Source: an uncultured Rikenellaceae bacterium (GTDB taxonomy: Bacteria; Bacteroidota; Bacteroidia; Bacteroidales; Rikenellaceae). From it: a DNA stretch of 5,447 nt. The notes beneath the pieces are model-generated. The model was not told where the DNA came from. It did no database searches and was given only the letters and a program-made list of their open reading frames with translations. Both the position numbers and the translations under genes were made by a program. This document shows, in pieces, positions 4,771 through 5,447 of the stretch (its first letter is position 1; the number at the start of each line of letters is the position of its first letter). The stretch covers positions 1 through 5,447 of the forward strand of contig CAMRVW010000127.1 of NCBI GenBank assembly GCA_947054185.1, written 5' to 3'.

Positions 4771-5447
4771 ATGAATGATTTTGTCTTTTGCAGTCCCACC
4801 GAGTTTGTTTTCGGCAAGGGCACGGAGGCTCGTGTCGGCGAGATGGTCGCAAAGCATGGCGGCAATAAGGTGATGGTTGTTTATGGTGGCGGCTCGGTTG
4901 TCCGTTCGGGGCTGCTCGGCCGTGTGGAGAGCGCGTTACGACAGACGGGTGTCGACTATCTCTTGTTTGGCGGCGTGATGCCCAACCCTATGGATGACAA
5001 GGTTTACGAGGGCATAGAGCTGTGTCGGCGTCAAGGTGTCGACATGTTGCTGGCCGTGGGTGGCGGCTCGGTGATAGACACGGCCAAGGCCATTGCCGCA
5101 GGAGTGCCTTACGACGGTGATTTCTGGGATTTTTATGCCGGTATATCGCAAGTGACCGTGGCTTTGAAAGTGGGTGTGGTGCTCACAATACCGGCCGCAG
5201 GCAGCGAGGGATCGGCCAATTCGGTGATAACCAAGAGAGAGGGTGCCATTAAGATAAGTCTGCGCACCGGAGGGGCTTTGCGGCCGGTGTTTGCCATTAT
5301 GAATCCTGAGCTGACATACACACTGCCGGCATATCAGACATCGTGCGGCATTGTCGACATGATGGCTCACATAATGGAGCGATACTTTTCCAATACCCCC
5401 GACACCGGGGTGGGCGACCGTATGTGCGAGGGTCTGCTCAAGGCCAT
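4771..5447 (+). CDS. Iron-containing alcohol dehydrogenase, BDH/YqhD type, 3' partial
   Basis: The first 225 codons are present and the gene runs off the window; relatives are about 380-390 residues, so somewhat over half is seen. It belongs to the group III metal-dependent alcohol dehydrogenases, cytoplasmic NAD(P)H enzymes that interconvert aldehydes or ketones and alcohols. The nucleotide-binding half shows G-G-G-S at 39-42, the pattern P-N-P at 71-73, and the strong G-G-G-S-V-I-D-T-A-K at 97-106. Further marks are T-I-P-A-A-G-S-E at 139-146 and the metal-site segment with Asp196 and His200 (V-D-M-M-A-H-I-M-E-R-Y), matching two of the four usual ligands; the remaining two histidines lie beyond the window. 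The segment P-V-F-A-I-M-N-P near 172-179 is close to YqhD/butanol dehydrogenases. ATG 4771 follows a 137-base gap after xerD in which I see no convincing promoter or terminator. Cofactor preference and substrate are undetermined. Confidence 0.92.
   Translation, partial: MNDFVFCSPTEFVFGKGTEARVGEMVAKHGGNKVMVVYGGGSVVRSGLLGRVESALRQTGVDYLLFGGVMPNPMDDKVYEGIELCRRQGVDMLLAVGGGSVIDTAKAIAAGVPYDGDFWDFYAGISQVTVALKVGVVLTIPAAGSEGSANSVITKREGAIKISLRTGGALRPVFAIMNPELTYTLPAYQTSCGIVDMMAHIMERYFSNTPDTGVGDRMCEGLLKA

Overview
The window looks like chromosomal DNA of a Bacteroidales bacterium. The reasons are a FISUMP-type surface-protein tail, an S37-like secreted peptidase, a Bacteroidota-style XerD, and several promoters of the Bacteroides sigma-ABfr form (TTTG, about 20 bases, TAnnTTTG). 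The family within the order cannot be fixed from this sequence. Codon use looks uniform across the genes, and no insertion sequence, phage gene, CRISPR array, rRNA or valid tRNA was found.

Layout, left to right. Bases 1-223 (+) are the last 73 codons of a secreted or surface protein with a FISUMP / C-type-lectin-like C-terminus. Bases 224-841 are a long spacer between convergent genes, holding dispersed short repeats and GC-rich dyads but no credible gene; a strong terminator for prmA lies at 768-804. prmA (842-1675, -) encodes the ribosomal protein L11 methyltransferase. A perfect 15-bp stem hairpin (1691-1731) separates it from the upstream gene on the same strand, a secreted S37-like serine peptidase (1796-3133, -). 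Bases 3134-3733 are a 600-base divergent intergenic region. xerD (3734-4633, +) follows, then the first 225 codons of an iron-containing, BDH/YqhD-type alcohol dehydrogenase (4771-5447, +) that runs off the window.

The most notable feature is in the divergent intergenic region. Three tandem 73-77-base dyad-symmetric units (3164-3390) each contain a full TTTG-N20-TATCTTTG promoter reading toward the peptidase. A fourth, partial copy in the opposite orientation (3682-3709) places a near-consensus promoter of the same geometry 22 bases before xerD. Two candidate hairpin terminators lie between these opposed promoters. This suggests that a repeated palindromic element supplies promoters to both divergent genes, and that the hairpin itself is conserved, because the middle unit differs on both arms and still pairs.

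The genes do not form one pathway. prmA and xerD are housekeeping (translation-factor modification; chromosome dimer resolution), the peptidase and the FISUMP protein are exported, and the dehydrogenase is a cytoplasmic redox enzyme. No complete previously undescribed multi-gene system is visible; the repeat/promoter array is the best candidate for something new.
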